Shown piece after piece: positions 33,801 to 43,225 of a stretch of 64,000 bases of DNA. Position 1 is the first letter of the stretch; every line of letters starts with the position of its first letter. Source of the DNA: Flavobacterium frigoris (GTDB lineage: Bacteria; Bacteroidota; Bacteroidia; Flavobacteriales; Flavobacteriaceae); NCBI RefSeq assembly GCF_900111075.1, contig NZ_FOFZ01000001.1, forward strand, positions 434,001 to 498,000. Direction: 5' to 3'. The position numbers and the translations under genes were made by a program. Below the pieces are notes generated by a model, which was not told the origin of the DNA, made no database searches, and saw only the letters and a program-made list of their open reading frames with translations.

Positions 33801-34582
33801 AAGCGATCTATGATCAAAAGAAACAAGAAGAATTATTGGATAATGTCAATGTTTTGTATGTGGCTTTAACTAGGGCAGAGGAGCAGCTGTATGTGATTTC
33901 AAATATGAATTTGTCTAGTAAAGGAGAAGTTCCTAAAAATAATATGGCTACTTTTTTTATTAATTATTTAATGAGCAAAGGAGTTTTTGACGAAAACAAA
34001 TTGGATTACGAATTTGGAAGTGCTACAAAATTATCAAATAAGGCAAAGCATATTGATACTTCAAAAGCAATTCGTGTTGTCGCTGAAATTTTAAATCCAA
34101 AAAATATTAAAATAGCCCAGCGAGAGGCATTGATGTGGGGGACATATCAGCAAGAGTCTATAGAATACGGGAATGTAGTTCATGAAATATTATCTTTTGT
34201 AAAAACTAAAAAGGATGTTGAACTTGCGGTTACTAAATCTATTGAAAGCGGATTGATTACTTTGAATCAAAAGGAATTGGTACACAAGACAATTCAAGAT
34301 ATTGTAAATCATCAAGAGTTACAATCTTTTTTTTCTGAAGAGCATGAAGTGTTAAATGAGCAAACCATAATTCAAAAGGAAGGAAAAACGATAAAGCCAG
34401 ATAGAATGGTGGTGACCAAAGGCAAAGAGGTTTTTTTATTGGATTATAAAACGGGAGCTCACGATGCAAAATATCAAAAGCAATTAGAAAATTACCAATC
34501 GGCAATTGAATTAATGGGTTATAAAGTCGTAAAAAAAGCACTGATTTATATCGGAAAAGAAATCGATGTAGTAAATTTGTAG
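30818..34582 (+). CDS. AddA/RecB-like UvrD-family helicase-nuclease with in-frame DUF559 insert
   Basis: A 1254-residue protein. Walker A is ASAGSGKTYALV (about 30-40); later UvrD motifs are FIDEFQDTSEMQW, GDPKQSIYRWRGG, TIHKSKGLEFPVVI and YVALTRAEEQLYV. A PD-(D/E)XK nuclease lies at the C terminus (FLLDYKTGAHDAKY). With the AddB-like protein at 37.5 kb it should process double-strand DNA ends for recombination. Residues about 694-885 are an insertion carrying a DUF559 endonuclease domain between palindromes. The N terminus (STPSPSGRAGVGRPSF) is also palindrome-derived; the start is either TTG 30818 or GTG 30872, as no ATG is available upstream. Confidence 0.88.
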   Translation: MEHKVDPVSTPSPSGRAGVGRPSFAIYDASAGSGKTYALVKEYLKIILVAPKNDAYRNILAITFTNKAVHEMKSRIVGSLSEFAKDEPSKKAEDLMQDLAKDTALSIIQIKTKSQQIIKHIIHNYAAFDISTIDKFTHKVIRAFAHDLKLPMTFEVTLDTENLLIEAVDAIIAQAGEDETLTKLLIDFTMEKTDDDKSWDISREILDTGRLVLNENHRSEITHFQDKSIADFVEIKKKLIESCKVLEKDNAEFAQAALTLIENNGIDLKSFSRGTFPNHLISIRDGKYNPKNKTFHEFDDIAINKTAKDRALIENIIPELIQILGTIYKNFEKRDFYKAFLRNITPLSLLNTVSNELAKIQEEQNVLSISEFNAIIHREIQNQPAPFIYERLGERYRHFFIDEFQDTSEMQWQNLIPLIDNALAGQDDYGEKGTLMIVGDPKQSIYRWRGGKAEQFIELSKDNNPFANPDKKLEHLDKNYRSYSQVIEFNNEFFKLLSSEFEQPDYKDLYENHSHQKTNDKSGGYVNISFIPKVETIEEDEEGLDKTELFVLATLNTIQKVLQEGFEYKDIVILTRKRSQGIAIANYLTEQNIPLLSSETLMIQNATEVRLIIHLLKYLKNNADLEAKAHFLHYIAKNIQDQLSVHDFIAKGMEQKLEADFEKWLMSYDISLSFQNIRKKSLYEAVEVIVAKFILPPAPSEGGGDSVEILGGNTNEVVINHNTISGKKGFMTGGNYSHLLIEKAIAHRKEPTVAEKILWDELKEQSLGSKFRQQHLIDNYIVDFVCLSKKLIVEVDGEYHFTEEQIVLDQERTTVLNSLGYKVIRFLNEEVVSSISKVLDTIRNVLEEQQQTLELNNDKLFNSANKSKDLVNTQSPSPSGRAGVGNAYVQYFLDIVLERDVRNQAGIADFLNFWDKNAEKFSIPSPEGNNAVRIMTIHKSKGLEFPVVIMPFAEEDYSRKPKDKLWLDGEEMDFGLPKVLVDNSSAVEGFGVEAKAIYDQKKQEELLDNVNVLYVALTRAEEQLYVISNMNLSSKGEVPKNNMATFFINYLMSKGVFDENKLDYEFGSATKLSNKAKHIDTSKAIRVVAEILNPKNIKIAQREALMWGTYQQESIEYGNVVHEILSFVKTKKDVELAVTKSIESGLITLNQKELVHKTIQDIVNHQELQSFFSEEHEVLNEQTIIQKEGKTIKPDRMVVTKGKEVFLLDYKTGAHDAKYQKQLENYQSAIELMGYKVVKKALIYIGKEIDVVNL
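30846..30878 (+). repeat. GC-rich palindrome A at the helicase 5' end
   Basis: Core CCCTCCCCTTCGGGGAGGG followed by CCGGGGTGGGGAG. Read in frame it encodes PSPSGRAGVG. Confidence 0.85.
32897..33472 (+). mobile_element. DUF559 endonuclease element flanked by inverted GC-rich palindromes
   Basis: The segment is 576 bases (192 codons) and keeps the host frame. Its left end is the palindrome CCCCCTCCGAAGGAGGGGG (32910-32928) in reverse orientation; its right end is CCCTCCCCTTCGGGGAGGG (33443-33461) in forward orientation. Between them lies a DUF559 domain, related to very-short-patch-repair-type endonucleases: AEKILWDELKEQSLGSKFRQQH, NYIVDFVCLSKKLIVEVDGEYH (the D..E-V-D-G core) and LGYKVIRFLNEEVV. 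The helicase resumes with NAYVQYFLDIVLERD. The exact insertion borders are inferred from family knowledge and the palindromes. Confidence 0.75.
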
Positions 34583-34632
34583 CGTAAAAATGAATTATTC
34601 GCAAAAATCAAACTTTTAAAAAAGATAAAAAA

Positions 34633-35826
34633 ATGTACGGAAAAATAAAAGAACATCTTCAAAACGAATTGCAAACAATAGAAGATAACGGGATTTTTAA
34701 GAAAGAAAGAATCATTACATCACCGCAAGATGCTGAAATTACGGTTTCAACAGGAGAAACGGTTTTGAATTTTTGCGCTAATAATTATTTGGGACTATCA
34801 TCACACCCAGAGGTGATCCAAGCGGCAAAAGACGCAATGGATACGCATGGTTTCGGAATGTCATCGGTGCGTTTTATTTGTGGAACACAAGATATTCATA
34901 AAACATTAGAAAGAAAGATTTCTGAGTTTTACGGAACAGAAGACACAATTCTGTACGCAGCAGCTTTTGATGCAAACGGAGGAGTTTTTGAACCATTATT
35001 TGGAGAAGGCGATGCTATAATTTCAGATAGTTTGAATCATGCTTCTATTATTGACGGAGTTCGTTTGTGTAAAGCAGGACGTTACCGTTATGCAAATAAC
35101 GACATGGCCGATTTAGAACAACAATTAATCAAAGCAAACGAAGCGGGTAGTCGTTTTAAAATAATCGTTACTGACGGTGTTTTTTCTATGGACGGTATTG
35201 TAGCGTCGTTAGACAAAATTTGTGACCTAGCGGATAAATATGACGCAATGGTTATGGTAGATGAATGTCATGCTGCGGGTTTTATTGGAGCGACAGGAAA
35301 AGGAACACTGGAGGCTAAAGGAGTAATGGGAAGAGTCGATATCATCACTGGAACTCTTGGAAAAGCCTTGGGAGGAGCAATGGGCGGATATACGACCGCT
35401 AAAAAAGAAATTATTGAATTGTTACGTCAACGTTCAAGACCGTATTTGTTTTCTAATTCTTTAGCACCTGCGATCGTTGGAGCCTCGATTAAAGTTTTCG
35501 AATTATTAGAAAAAGATACTACGTTAAGAGATAAATTAGAGTGGAGTACCAATTATTTCAAAGCAGGGATGAAAGAAGCCGGTTTTGATATCGTCGAAGG
35601 AGATTCTGCGATTGTACCAGTTATGTTGTACGATGCCAAATTGTCCCAAACTATGGCAGATGAATTGTTGAAGAAAGGGATTTATGTCATTGGATTCTTT
35701 TTCCCCGTGGTACCTAAGGATAAAGCAAGGATTAGAGTCCAACTGTCTGCAGCACATACTAAAGAGCATTTGGATAAAGCAATTTCGGCATTTATTGAAG
35801 TTGGGCGGTTTCTGAATGTTGTATAA
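34633..35826 (+). CDS. kbl: Glycine C-acetyltransferase (2-amino-3-ketobutyrate CoA ligase)
   Basis: A 397-residue PLP enzyme of the alpha-oxoamine synthase family, converting 2-amino-3-ketobutyrate and CoA to glycine and acetyl-CoA in threonine breakdown. [31 protein letters not shown] and the PLP-lysine motif [15 protein letters not shown] are present. Threonine dehydrogenase is not adjacent. It lies 50 bases after the helicase gene. Confidence 0.94.
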   Translation: MYGKIKEHLQNELQTIEDNGIFKKERIITSPQDAEITVSTGETVLNFCANNYLGLSSHPEVIQAAKDAMDTHGFGMSSVRFICGTQDIHKTLERKISEFYGTEDTILYAAAFDANGGVFEPLFGEGDAIISDSLNHASIIDGVRLCKAGRYRYANNDMADLEQQLIKANEAGSRFKIIVTDGVFSMDGIVASLDKICDLADKYDAMVMVDECHAAGFIGATGKGTLEAKGVMGRVDIITGTLGKALGGAMGGYTTAKKEIIELLRQRSRPYLFSNSLAPAIVGASIKVFELLEKDTTLRDKLEWSTNYFKAGMKEAGFDIVEGDSAIVPVMLYDAKLSQTMADELLKKGIYVIGFFFPVVPKDKARIRVQLSAAHTKEHLDKAISAFIEVGRFLNVV

Positions 35827-35891
35827 TTATAATCTAAAGTTATATAATTGCCATTTTTTCTTATTTTAATAGGTTTTTTTTAACATTTCGT

Positions 35892-35922
35892 TTTGTAATT
35901 AAAGAATTACGTGTTACTTTTG
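35892..35922 (+). promoter_or_regulatory. Bacteroidota-type promoter for the OmpA gene
   Basis: TTTG (35892-35895), 19-base spacer, TACTTTTG (35915-35922). Both boxes are consensus. Confidence 0.7.
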
Positions 35923-35959
35923 TTTGTAATTAACTAAATTGTAATTAAAAAAAATAAGT

Positions 35960-37393
35960 ATGAAACATCTTAGCAAAATTTTAGTTGCTGTAATGATGGT
36001 GATGAGCTTGAGCTCTCACGCACAAGACAGTAATAATCCATGGGCTATCTCTTTTGGAGTGAATGCCGTAGACACCAGAACTAGTGCAGGTGGCGGAAAT
36101 GGTTGGGCAGACCAACATTTTTCTCAACCTTTCGCTATAAAAGACAATTGGAATGTTCTTCCATCTGTATCTTACATCAGTGTATCTAAATACTTAGGGG
36201 ATAATTTCTCTTTTGGTTTGCAAGGTTCTGTTAACAAGATTGACAGATATGTGAAATTTGCTCCAACAGCTGTAGGACATGATGCAAGAGGAATGGTTGT
36301 TTCTAATCCTGGAGACTTAATGTATTACGGTATTGATGCTACAGTTAGATATAGCTTCATGAGTCTTATTAATTCTAAAGTGATTGATCCATCGCTATCT
36401 GTTGGAGGAGGTTATACTTTCTTTGGTGATAGTAGTTATGGTACATTGAATCCTGGTGCTGGTTTAACTTTTTGGTTTACTGAAAACGTTGGTCTTTCTC
36501 TTGCTACTGCTTACAAAAAATCTTTTGGAGATAGAGAAGATGCTGTTGGAACTCCTGATGCTCCATCTCATTTCCAACATACTGCTGGTCTTATCTTCAA
36601 ATTTGGAGGAAAAGATACTGATGGTGACGGAATCTACGATAAAGATGATGCATGTCCAGAAGTTGCAGGTTTAAAAGAATTCAACGGTTGTCCTGATACT
36701 GATGGAGACGGAATTCAAGATAGTGCTGATTCTTGTCCAGAAGTTGCTGGTCTTAAAGAACTTAATGGTTGTCCTGATACAGATGGAGATGGAATCGCCG
36801 ATAAAGATGATGCTTGTCCAGAAGTTGCTGGTTTAGCTTCATTGAAAGGTTGTCCAGATGCTGATAAAGATGGAGTAGCTGATAAAGATGATAAATGTCC
36901 TACTGTTGCAGGACCAAAAGAAAATGCTGGTTGTCCTTGGCCTGATACTGACGGTGACGGAGTTTTAGACAAAGATGACAAATGTCCAGAAGTAAAAGGT
37001 ACTGTTGCTAATAAAGGTTGTCCTGAAGTATCAGAAGCTGTTATGGCGAAATTAAATGAGTATAGTAGAACTATCTTGTTTGATTCTGGAAAAGCATCTT
37101 TCAAAAAACAAACTTACCCAACTTTAGTTTCAATCACTGAAATCTTAAAAGAATATCCTTATTCAAGATTCTTAGTTGAAGGTCATACTGATAGCGATGG
37201 AAGTAATGAAATGAACCAAACTTTATCTGAAAACAGAGCTGCTGCGGTTAAAAATTACTTAATTGAAAATGGTATTAAAGCGGATAGATTAAATTCTACT
37301 GGTTTTGGTGAAACTAAACCAATGGATACTAATAAAACTGCTGCAGGAAAAGCACACAACAGAAGAGTTGAAATTTCTTTAATAAAAGAATAA
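35960..37393 (+). CDS. OmpA family outer-membrane protein with TSP3-type repeats
   Basis: A 477-residue protein. Signal peptide [22 protein letters not shown]; an eight-strand-type barrel to about residue 215; five calcium-binding-like thrombospondin type 3 repeats (pattern [22 protein letters not shown]) to about residue 350; and an OmpA peptidoglycan-binding domain ([41 protein letters not shown]). It anchors the outer membrane to peptidoglycan. It has a strong consensus promoter and a clear terminator, consistent with high expression. Confidence 0.94.
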   Translation: MKHLSKILVAVMMVMSLSSHAQDSNNPWAISFGVNAVDTRTSAGGGNGWADQHFSQPFAIKDNWNVLPSVSYISVSKYLGDNFSFGLQGSVNKIDRYVKFAPTAVGHDARGMVVSNPGDLMYYGIDATVRYSFMSLINSKVIDPSLSVGGGYTFFGDSSYGTLNPGAGLTFWFTENVGLSLATAYKKSFGDREDAVGTPDAPSHFQHTAGLIFKFGGKDTDGDGIYDKDDACPEVAGLKEFNGCPDTDGDGIQDSADSCPEVAGLKELNGCPDTDGDGIADKDDACPEVAGLASLKGCPDADKDGVADKDDKCPTVAGPKENAGCPWPDTDGDGVLDKDDKCPEVKGTVANKGCPEVSEAVMAKLNEYSRTILFDSGKASFKKQTYPTLVSITEILKEYPYSRFLVEGHTDSDGSNEMNQTLSENRAAAVKNYLIENGIKADRLNSTGFGETKPMDTNKTAAGKAHNRRVEISLIKE

Positions 37394-37414
37394 ATTTTCC
37401 TAAAATATTTATTG

Positions 37415-37448
37415 AAAACGCCTCGATTTATCGGGGCGTTTTTTTTAT
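37415..37448 (+). terminator. Rho-independent terminator after the OmpA gene
   Basis: AAAACGCCTCGA pairs with TCGGGGCGTTTT across TTTA, followed by a T run. Confidence 0.9.
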
Positions 37449-37457
37449 TTTTATGAA

Positions 37458-40220
37458 ATGATAAATACTTCTTTTTTAGATAAAATTGCACAAGTTTTAA
37501 TAGAAAATTACTCAGGCAAACTATCCAATACGATAGTAGTCTTGCCAAATAAGAGAGCTAAAATTTTCCTGATTGAAGCCCTGAAAAAGCAAGTTGACGG
37601 TAATATTCTTTCTCCTGAAATTAGTAGCATCGAGGACTTTATCCAAGATATCGCAGGAATTCGTACTGTAGATCCCATCGAATTGTTATTTGAATTCTAT
37701 GATGTGTATTTATCAGTTACTGAAAAAGCAAACCAACAATCATTTGAATTGTTTGCTAATTGGGCCAAAACACTCTTACAGGATTTTAATGAAATCGATC
37801 GCTATCTGTTAGAGTCATCTTATGTTTTGTCTTACTTAAAAGACATTGAAGATATTAAGAAATGGGGAATCGAAGTGGAGAATAAAACTCAACTACTCGA
37901 AAATTATATAGACTTTTGGAAATTATTGCCTAATTACTACCAAACGCTATATGCTCACCTACTCAAAAAAGGGATTGGTTACCAAGGATTAATCTATCGG
38001 GAAGCGGTGGGGAATCTGAATCAGTTTTCGAAATCAATTACTAATAAGAACTTTGTTTTCGCGGGATTTAATGCCTTAAATGCTTCCGAAGAAAAAATCA
38101 TTCAACACCTTATAGCCTCTAATCAGGCCAAAATATACTGGGATGCCGACCAAACCTTCCTAAATGACCCTTATCATGATGCGGGCTTGTTTGTTAGGCG
38201 ATTCAAAAAAGGCTGGAAAGAATACAAGTCAAATCCTTTTGAATGGATTGTGGATGATTTTTCACAAACAAAAAACATTCAAGTTATTGGTACGCCAAAA
38301 ACAATTGGTCAGGCGAAAATTGCTGGAGGCATTATTGAAAATATAATTAATAAGAATCCCAATACTACGCTAGATAAAGTTGCTATTGTACTTGGTGAAG
38401 AAAATCTTCTAGTACCACTTTTATATTCGTTGCCCTCCACTGTGGGAGCTCTGAATATTACCATGGGATATCCTAGTAAAAATAATCCTGCTCAGATTTT
38501 GATTGCCAAGTTGTTCAAGATGCATACGAATGCGCTGGCCAGAAATGCGAAAAATTATGTATTGTATTATAAAGATGTGTTGGATATTCTAACGCATCCT
38601 TTAGTGGAGCCTTATGCGCAAACAAGCTCTTTAGTTAACCTTATTAATAAAAATAATTACACTTTTATAACCCATCACAAATTGATGGAATTGAATGGGA
38701 ATCCTACTGATTTATTTCTGCTGTTATTCCAAAAATGGGAAAATGGTTCGATTGCGGTTTTACAAACTGTTTCCAAGTTGTTGCTTACCATTAAAGAGAA
38801 TTTAAGCAATGACAATGAAGAAGAAAAAATTACAAAAGCCTTTGTATTCTCTATTTTTAAAGTGATCAATAAACTGATTAACTATTATTCACAACACGAG
38901 CACATTGATAAGATAGAAACGCTTTACGCCATATATAAACAAGTGATTGATCTTGCCGAAGTTTCTTTTGAAGGAGAGCCGCTAAACGGTTTGCAAATCA
39001 TGGGTGTTTTAGAAAGTCGTGTGCTTGATTTTGATACTGTGATAGTAACTTCTATGAATGAAGGGAAGTTTCCTGCCGGAAAATCGCAGAATTCGTTTAT
39101 TCCGTATGATGTGAAACGAGAATTGGGTTTGCCTACATTCAAAGAGAAAGACGCTATTTATACCTATCATTTTTATCATTTATTACAACGTGCTAAAAAC
39201 ATCTATTTGCTTTATAACACCGAAAGTGAAGGATTAGATGCAGGCGAAAAAAGTAGGTTTATCACTCAATTAGAAGTCGAGAAACAGCCAAAACATAATT
39301 TGACACACGAAATTTACAATGCCGTATTGCCGGAAACAGCGTATACACCAATGGTTATTGAGAAATCAGAATCGGTGATGTTACGTTTAAAGGAAATTGC
39401 TGCTGTTGGTTTTTCACCATCGGCATTGACAAGTTATATCAGGAACCCGATTCAGTTTTATTTTCAAAAGATATTGCGAATCAGAGAAGTCGAAGAAGTG
39501 GAAGAAAATATCGCGTTGAACACTTTGGGAACTATTATTCACGAGACTTTGAAATCGCTATACGATCCATTTGTGGGGAGATTTATTTCAGAGTCAGACA
39601 TTCAAAACTGTTTCAAACAAATTGATGATGAGGTGCTGAAACAATTCAAAGTAGTGTATAAAGAAGGCGAAATTAAGAAAGGTCGTAATCTACTTGCTTT
39701 TGAAGTGGCGAAACGAAATGTTTCCAATTTCCTGAAAGTCGAATTAGAAAGTATAAAAGCAGGTGATGCAATAAAGATTTTAGCCTTAGAAGAAACTTTT
39801 CAAAGAACCTTAAATCATCCCGCTTTGCCGTTTGCGGTATTGATAAAAGGGAATGTCGATCGAATCGAAGAACGAAACGGAGTTATTCGGATTATTGACT
39901 ATAAAACCGGAAAAGTTGAAAAGTCCAGTGTAATGCTGAAGACATGGAAAGGATTGACCGAGGAGATTAAAAACGATAAAATTATTCAGGTTTTAGCTTA
40001 TGCGTACATGTATGAGACGGAAGCCAATTGCAAACCCATTGAAGCGGGAATTATCTCTTTTAAGAATTTAAAATCGGGGTTTTTACCGTTTAATTTCAAA
40101 GAAGAAAAAGAAGGAAATGTGATAATTAATGAAGAAGTGATGACTAATTATCTCGAACAGATTGTGCTGTTGTTGAATGAAATTTTAGATGTCAGTATTC
40201 CATTTGAAGAGAAAGTGTAA
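37458..40220 (+). CDS. AddB-like PD-(D/E)XK nuclease
   Basis: A 920-residue protein with an inactivated helicase-like N-terminal half (TIVVLPNKRAKIFLIEAL) and a RecB-family nuclease at the C terminus: YIRNPIQFYFQKILRIRE, GTIIHETLKSLYD, and the D-x-K core IRIIDYKTGKVEKS near residue 812. The DTVIVTSMNEGKFPA motif is typical of AddB-type proteins. It is the expected partner of the AddA-like protein upstream for double-strand break end processing. No four-cysteine iron-sulphur motif of the Firmicutes AddB type was seen. Confidence 0.88.
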   Translation: MINTSFLDKIAQVLIENYSGKLSNTIVVLPNKRAKIFLIEALKKQVDGNILSPEISSIEDFIQDIAGIRTVDPIELLFEFYDVYLSVTEKANQQSFELFANWAKTLLQDFNEIDRYLLESSYVLSYLKDIEDIKKWGIEVENKTQLLENYIDFWKLLPNYYQTLYAHLLKKGIGYQGLIYREAVGNLNQFSKSITNKNFVFAGFNALNASEEKIIQHLIASNQAKIYWDADQTFLNDPYHDAGLFVRRFKKGWKEYKSNPFEWIVDDFSQTKNIQVIGTPKTIGQAKIAGGIIENIINKNPNTTLDKVAIVLGEENLLVPLLYSLPSTVGALNITMGYPSKNNPAQILIAKLFKMHTNALARNAKNYVLYYKDVLDILTHPLVEPYAQTSSLVNLINKNNYTFITHHKLMELNGNPTDLFLLLFQKWENGSIAVLQTVSKLLLTIKENLSNDNEEEKITKAFVFSIFKVINKLINYYSQHEHIDKIETLYAIYKQVIDLAEVSFEGEPLNGLQIMGVLESRVLDFDTVIVTSMNEGKFPAGKSQNSFIPYDVKRELGLPTFKEKDAIYTYHFYHLLQRAKNIYLLYNTESEGLDAGEKSRFITQLEVEKQPKHNLTHEIYNAVLPETAYTPMVIEKSESVMLRLKEIAAVGFSPSALTSYIRNPIQFYFQKILRIREVEEVEENIALNTLGTIIHETLKSLYDPFVGRFISESDIQNCFKQIDDEVLKQFKVVYKEGEIKKGRNLLAFEVAKRNVSNFLKVELESIKAGDAIKILALEETFQRTLNHPALPFAVLIKGNVDRIEERNGVIRIIDYKTGKVEKSSVMLKTWKGLTEEIKNDKIIQVLAYAYMYETEANCKPIEAGIISFKNLKSGFLPFNFKEEKEGNVIINEEVMTNYLEQIVLLLNEILDVSIPFEEKV

Positions 40221-40233
40221 AAGGATAAAAAGT

Positions 40234-40533
40234 ATGACTTTACAAAAAGCAAATAACATATTTGAATTCTTTAAAAGTACCTTAGTAATTAACTTGGCTG
40301 TTTGTGTGTTGCCAATTCTCTTTGGAGGGTTATTTGCGTTTAAATACACTTTTTTGACTTTTGGTTTTGTGGTTAGTTTAGCGGTCAAGGAATTAAATTC
40401 TAAAAACGAATATTTGTTTTACTACAATAATGCCATTTCAAAAAAGGAGCTTTGGCTGTCTGCCTGGGGTTGTGCTTTTGTTTTTCTTGTTATATTAAGT
40501 TTTACCTTTAATTTTATCGCTACACTATTTTGA
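40234..40533 (+). CDS. Small membrane protein paired with an ABC ATPase
   Basis: A 99-residue protein with three hydrophobic segments (about 16-31, 33-48, 75-97) and the polar loop KELNSKNEYLFYYNN. The ATG at 40234 is preferred to an in-frame start inside the AddB-like gene (40189). The gene begins 13 bases after the AddB-like stop, and its TGA overlaps the TTG of the next gene (TTGA), so it is translationally coupled to the ATPase. It is likely the membrane partner of that ATPase, though unusually small. Confidence 0.7.
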   Translation: MTLQKANNIFEFFKSTLVINLAVCVLPILFGGLFAFKYTFLTFGFVVSLAVKELNSKNEYLFYYNNAISKKELWLSAWGCAFVFLVILSFTFNFIATLF

Positions 40534-41222
40534 AAAAGCATATTTTAGAAGTTGATAGCGAACAGAAAAGATATGATGCTCAATCCATTCTTTCAGATGT
40601 ATATTTGAAATGCGAAACTAATGACATTATAGGTTTATTAGGTCGAAATGGTTCTGGAAAATCGACCTTGTTAAAAATCATCTTCGGAATTGAGAATGCT
40701 GATTTTAAGTTCGTGCGAATTGATGGTGTGGTCAAAACGAAAATCAGTGATCTTTTTAATGAAATTAGTTATCTCTCTCAAGACAATTTTATTCCGAATC
40801 AATTATCAGTCAAGAAAGCCATTTCGCTCTCCATAAATAGCGAACATGCGGAGTGTTTTTATAATGATGAAATGATCCAGTCGATTAACAATAGAAAAAT
40901 TCCGCAGTTGTTAGGTGGGGAATTACGCTATTTAGAAATTAAGTTAGTGCTTTGTAATCCTTCTAAATTTGTTCTTTTAGACGAACCTTATAATGGTTTG
41001 TCGCCGCTTATGATTGAAAAAGTAAATAAACTGATAAAAGAAAACGCTACACGAAAAGGGGTTCTCATTACAGATCATAATTATGAAAATGTAATTTCGA
41101 TTTCGACAAAATTGATGCTAATGAAAGACGGCAAGCTACATCATATTAAAAGTAAAGAGGAGCTAGTTGATAAAGGATATTTAAACGCTAATTTTTTAAA
41201 TACTCTTAAAAAATTTCAATAG
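40530..41222 (+). CDS. ABC transporter ATP-binding protein
   Basis: A 230-residue ATPase. Walker A LLGRNGSGKSTLLK, Q-loop SYLSQDN, a divergent signature LLGGELRYLEIK and Walker B FVLLDEPYNGLSP, followed by the H-loop ITDHNYENV, are all visible. It starts with TTG overlapping the upstream stop. Together with the 99-residue membrane protein it would form a minimal exporter, possibly concerned with envelope or resistance; substrate unknown. The 3' end overlaps the convergent hydrolase gene by 27 bases. Confidence 0.88.
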   Translation: MKKHILEVDSEQKRYDAQSILSDVYLKCETNDIIGLLGRNGSGKSTLLKIIFGIENADFKFVRIDGVVKTKISDLFNEISYLSQDNFIPNQLSVKKAISLSINSEHAECFYNDEMIQSINNRKIPQLLGGELRYLEIKLVLCNPSKFVLLDEPYNGLSPLMIEKVNKLIKENATRKGVLITDHNYENVISISTKLMLMKDGKLHHIKSKEELVDKGYLNANFLNTLKKFQ

Positions 41223-41978
41223 AACTTCTGTCAATTCTTCTTTATTTTCAATATGACTCATATGTCCGTCTGGAAAAGTAACTAACTGCACCTCGGTGTT
41301 TTGAATTTGCTGTTTTGTTTCTTCATGTGGTAAAACGGGATCTTTTTCTCCAAGAATCAATAGTTTTGGAAAAGTGGAAAGGTGTAATAATACTTCACGA
41401 TCATTTCTGATTTTCATTCCCTCAAGCGAAGCTACGATACCTTGCAGTGGTGTTTTTAGGGCTTTGTTTTTTACACTTTCAATTTCGTTGACTAGTCTTT
41501 CTCGGTTTCCTTCGCTAAATAAATTGGCAATAGAGAGCGATATAAAATTCACAAAAGATTGTTTTACGGCTCTAATCGCGCGATCGCGATTCACTTTTCG
41601 TTCTTCGCTATCTGCTCTTGCCGTTGAATTTAGTAAAACTAAGCCTTTTACATTTTCAGGATACAATTCTGCGAAAGCCAAAGCTACATAACCGCCCATC
41701 GAATGGCCAACGAGAATTGCTTTTCGGATGCGCAATTCTGTCAAAACAGCATGAACAGCATCAGCGTTGTCTTCCATGGAATGAACATAGCCCAAACATT
41801 CTGTTTCTCCGTGACCCAATAAATCAATGGTAACAACCCGGTTTCTCTTAGAGAAAGTAGCAATGTAATTATCCCACATGCTTTGATTTTCCAGGAAACC
41901 ATGAAGCAGGACTATAGCGGTGCCTTTTCCGGTATCAGAATAAGAGATGCTGGTATTTTTGAACTGAATTTGTTTCAA
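41196..41978 (-). CDS. Alpha/beta hydrolase
   Basis: A 260-residue hydrolase. The oxyanion-hole motif VLLHGFLENQSMWDNY, nucleophile elbow GHSMGGYVAL (Ser), the acid in ILGEKDPVLP and His in FPDGHMSHIEN form a complete triad. The family includes esterases, MenH-like and BioH-like enzymes; the substrate cannot be assigned. No signal peptide. Confidence 0.88.
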   Translation of the reverse strand: MKQIQFKNTSISYSDTGKGTAIVLLHGFLENQSMWDNYIATFSKRNRVVTIDLLGHGETECLGYVHSMEDNADAVHAVLTELRIRKAILVGHSMGGYVALAFAELYPENVKGLVLLNSTARADSEERKVNRDRAIRAVKQSFVNFISLSIANLFSEGNRERLVNEIESVKNKALKTPLQGIVASLEGMKIRNDREVLLHLSTFPKLLILGEKDPVLPHEETKQQIQNTEVQLVTFPDGHMSHIENKEELTEVLLKFFKSI

Positions 41979-42065
41979 CGGGTTTAGTTTTTTTGCAAAA
42001 TTAGAAATTTAATTGTTTTGAACTATTAAGGGTTTAAGAAAATTAAGTTATCTGGATTTTGTAAA

Positions 42066-42097
42066 TAAAACGGCTTCCATTTCTGAAAGCCGTTTAT
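42066..42097 (-). terminator. Terminator of the TIGR00266 gene
   Basis: AAAACGGCTT and AAGCCGTTT form a stem downstream of the minus-strand gene ending at 42144. Confidence 0.65.
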
Positions 42098-42143
42098 TAT
42101 GTTGTTGAGATCCTTCATTCGTCAAGGTAACAAAAAGAACAAT

Positions 42144-42944
42144 TTAAAATCGATTATTTCCATCCAATAAATTCCCTAATCCGCCCAATAGGCTTCCTTC
42201 GTCACGACTGTTTCCACCTGCTTTTGGTGCTGAAGCGATGATTCTATCTGCGAGTCTGCTGAAAGGTAGGGATTGTACATACACCGTTCCAGGGCCACGA
42301 AGGGTAGCGTAGAATAAACCTTCTCCTCCAAAAATCGAGTTCTTGATTCCGCCAATGAATTCGATGTCATAATCTACCTCTTTAGTGAATCCTATGATGC
42401 AGCCCGTATCCACTTTTAGGATTTCGCCTGCTCTTAGTTCTTTTTTGGCCATGGTTCCTCCAGAATGTACAAATGCCATTCCGTCGCCTTCTATTTTTTG
42501 CATGATGAATCCTTCACCGCCAAAGAATCCGCGACCTAGTTTTTTAGAGAATTCAATTCCAACAGATACGCCTTTGGCAGCGCAAAGAAACGAGCTTTTT
42601 TGACAGATGAATTTTCCTTGAAATTCAGTTAAATCGATAGGAAGGATTTTTCCGGGGTAAGGAGAAGCAAATGATACTTTTCCTTTTGAATTAGCTTGAT
42701 TGATGAAGGCGGTCATAAATAAGCTTTCGCCCGTAAGAACTCTTTTACCGGCGTTTAATAGTTGGCCGAAGATTCCTGATTTTTGTTCTGAACCATCTCC
42801 AAAAATTGTTTCCATATGGATGTTGTTGTCCATCATCATAAAACTTCCTGCTTCGGCAATGACGATTTCTTGCGGATCTAGTTCGATTTCTACATATTGC
42901 ATTTCTTCGCCAAATATCTGGTAATCGATTTCGTGTGCTGTCAT
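42144..42944 (-). CDS. TIGR00266/AIM24 family protein
   Basis: A 266-residue glycine-rich beta protein. MTAHEIDYQIFGEEMQYVEIELDP, EAGSFMMMDN, SLFMTAFINQ, FFGGEGFIMQKIEG and FVHSGG match the AIM24-like family, related to the tryptophan-RNA-binding attenuator-like fold. Function is unknown in Bacteria. The ATG at 42944 is chosen because the 14-residue extension (MCLKKTNHLLKIKI) is not family-like. Confidence 0.88.
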   Translation of the reverse strand: MTAHEIDYQIFGEEMQYVEIELDPQEIVIAEAGSFMMMDNNIHMETIFGDGSEQKSGIFGQLLNAGKRVLTGESLFMTAFINQANSKGKVSFASPYPGKILPIDLTEFQGKFICQKSSFLCAAKGVSVGIEFSKKLGRGFFGGEGFIMQKIEGDGMAFVHSGGTMAKKELRAGEILKVDTGCIIGFTKEVDYDIEFIGGIKNSIFGGEGLFYATLRGPGTVYVQSLPFSRLADRIIASAPKAGGNSRDEGSLLGGLGNLLDGNNRF

Positions 42945-43225
42945 AATTTTGATTTTTAGAAGATGATTTGTTTTTTTTAAACACATAGAGACATAGATTT
43001 TTGAAGTGTTTTAAAAGCGTTTTACTTTTTAAAGAAAAACATAATTATGGGCTTCTTAATAGTGTTAGATTAAAATACTCTTTTGTCTATGTTTCGTTGT
43101 GTTTTAGTTTTTTTCAATGACTGATTAACGTCATTTATTTTAATAGGACGTCAACAGTATAATAAAGTTACGTTTTTAAGATTGTTTTAGGATTTGTTAT
43201 GGAATTTTTATGTGTTGTCATTGTG
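42945..43225. other. Intergenic region, nothing recognised
   Basis: About 280 bases between the TIGR00266 gene and the repeat at 43226. No gene, consensus promoter pair or RNA was identified. Confidence 0.4.

Noticed and set aside
36605..37015. Novel tandem repeat in the OmpA gene
   Set aside because: These are ordinary thrombospondin type 3 repeats, common in Bacteroidota OmpA-like proteins.
36715..37104. Antisense 129-codon frame in the OmpA gene
   Set aside because: A shadow of the TSP3 repeat codons; composition follows the sense strand.
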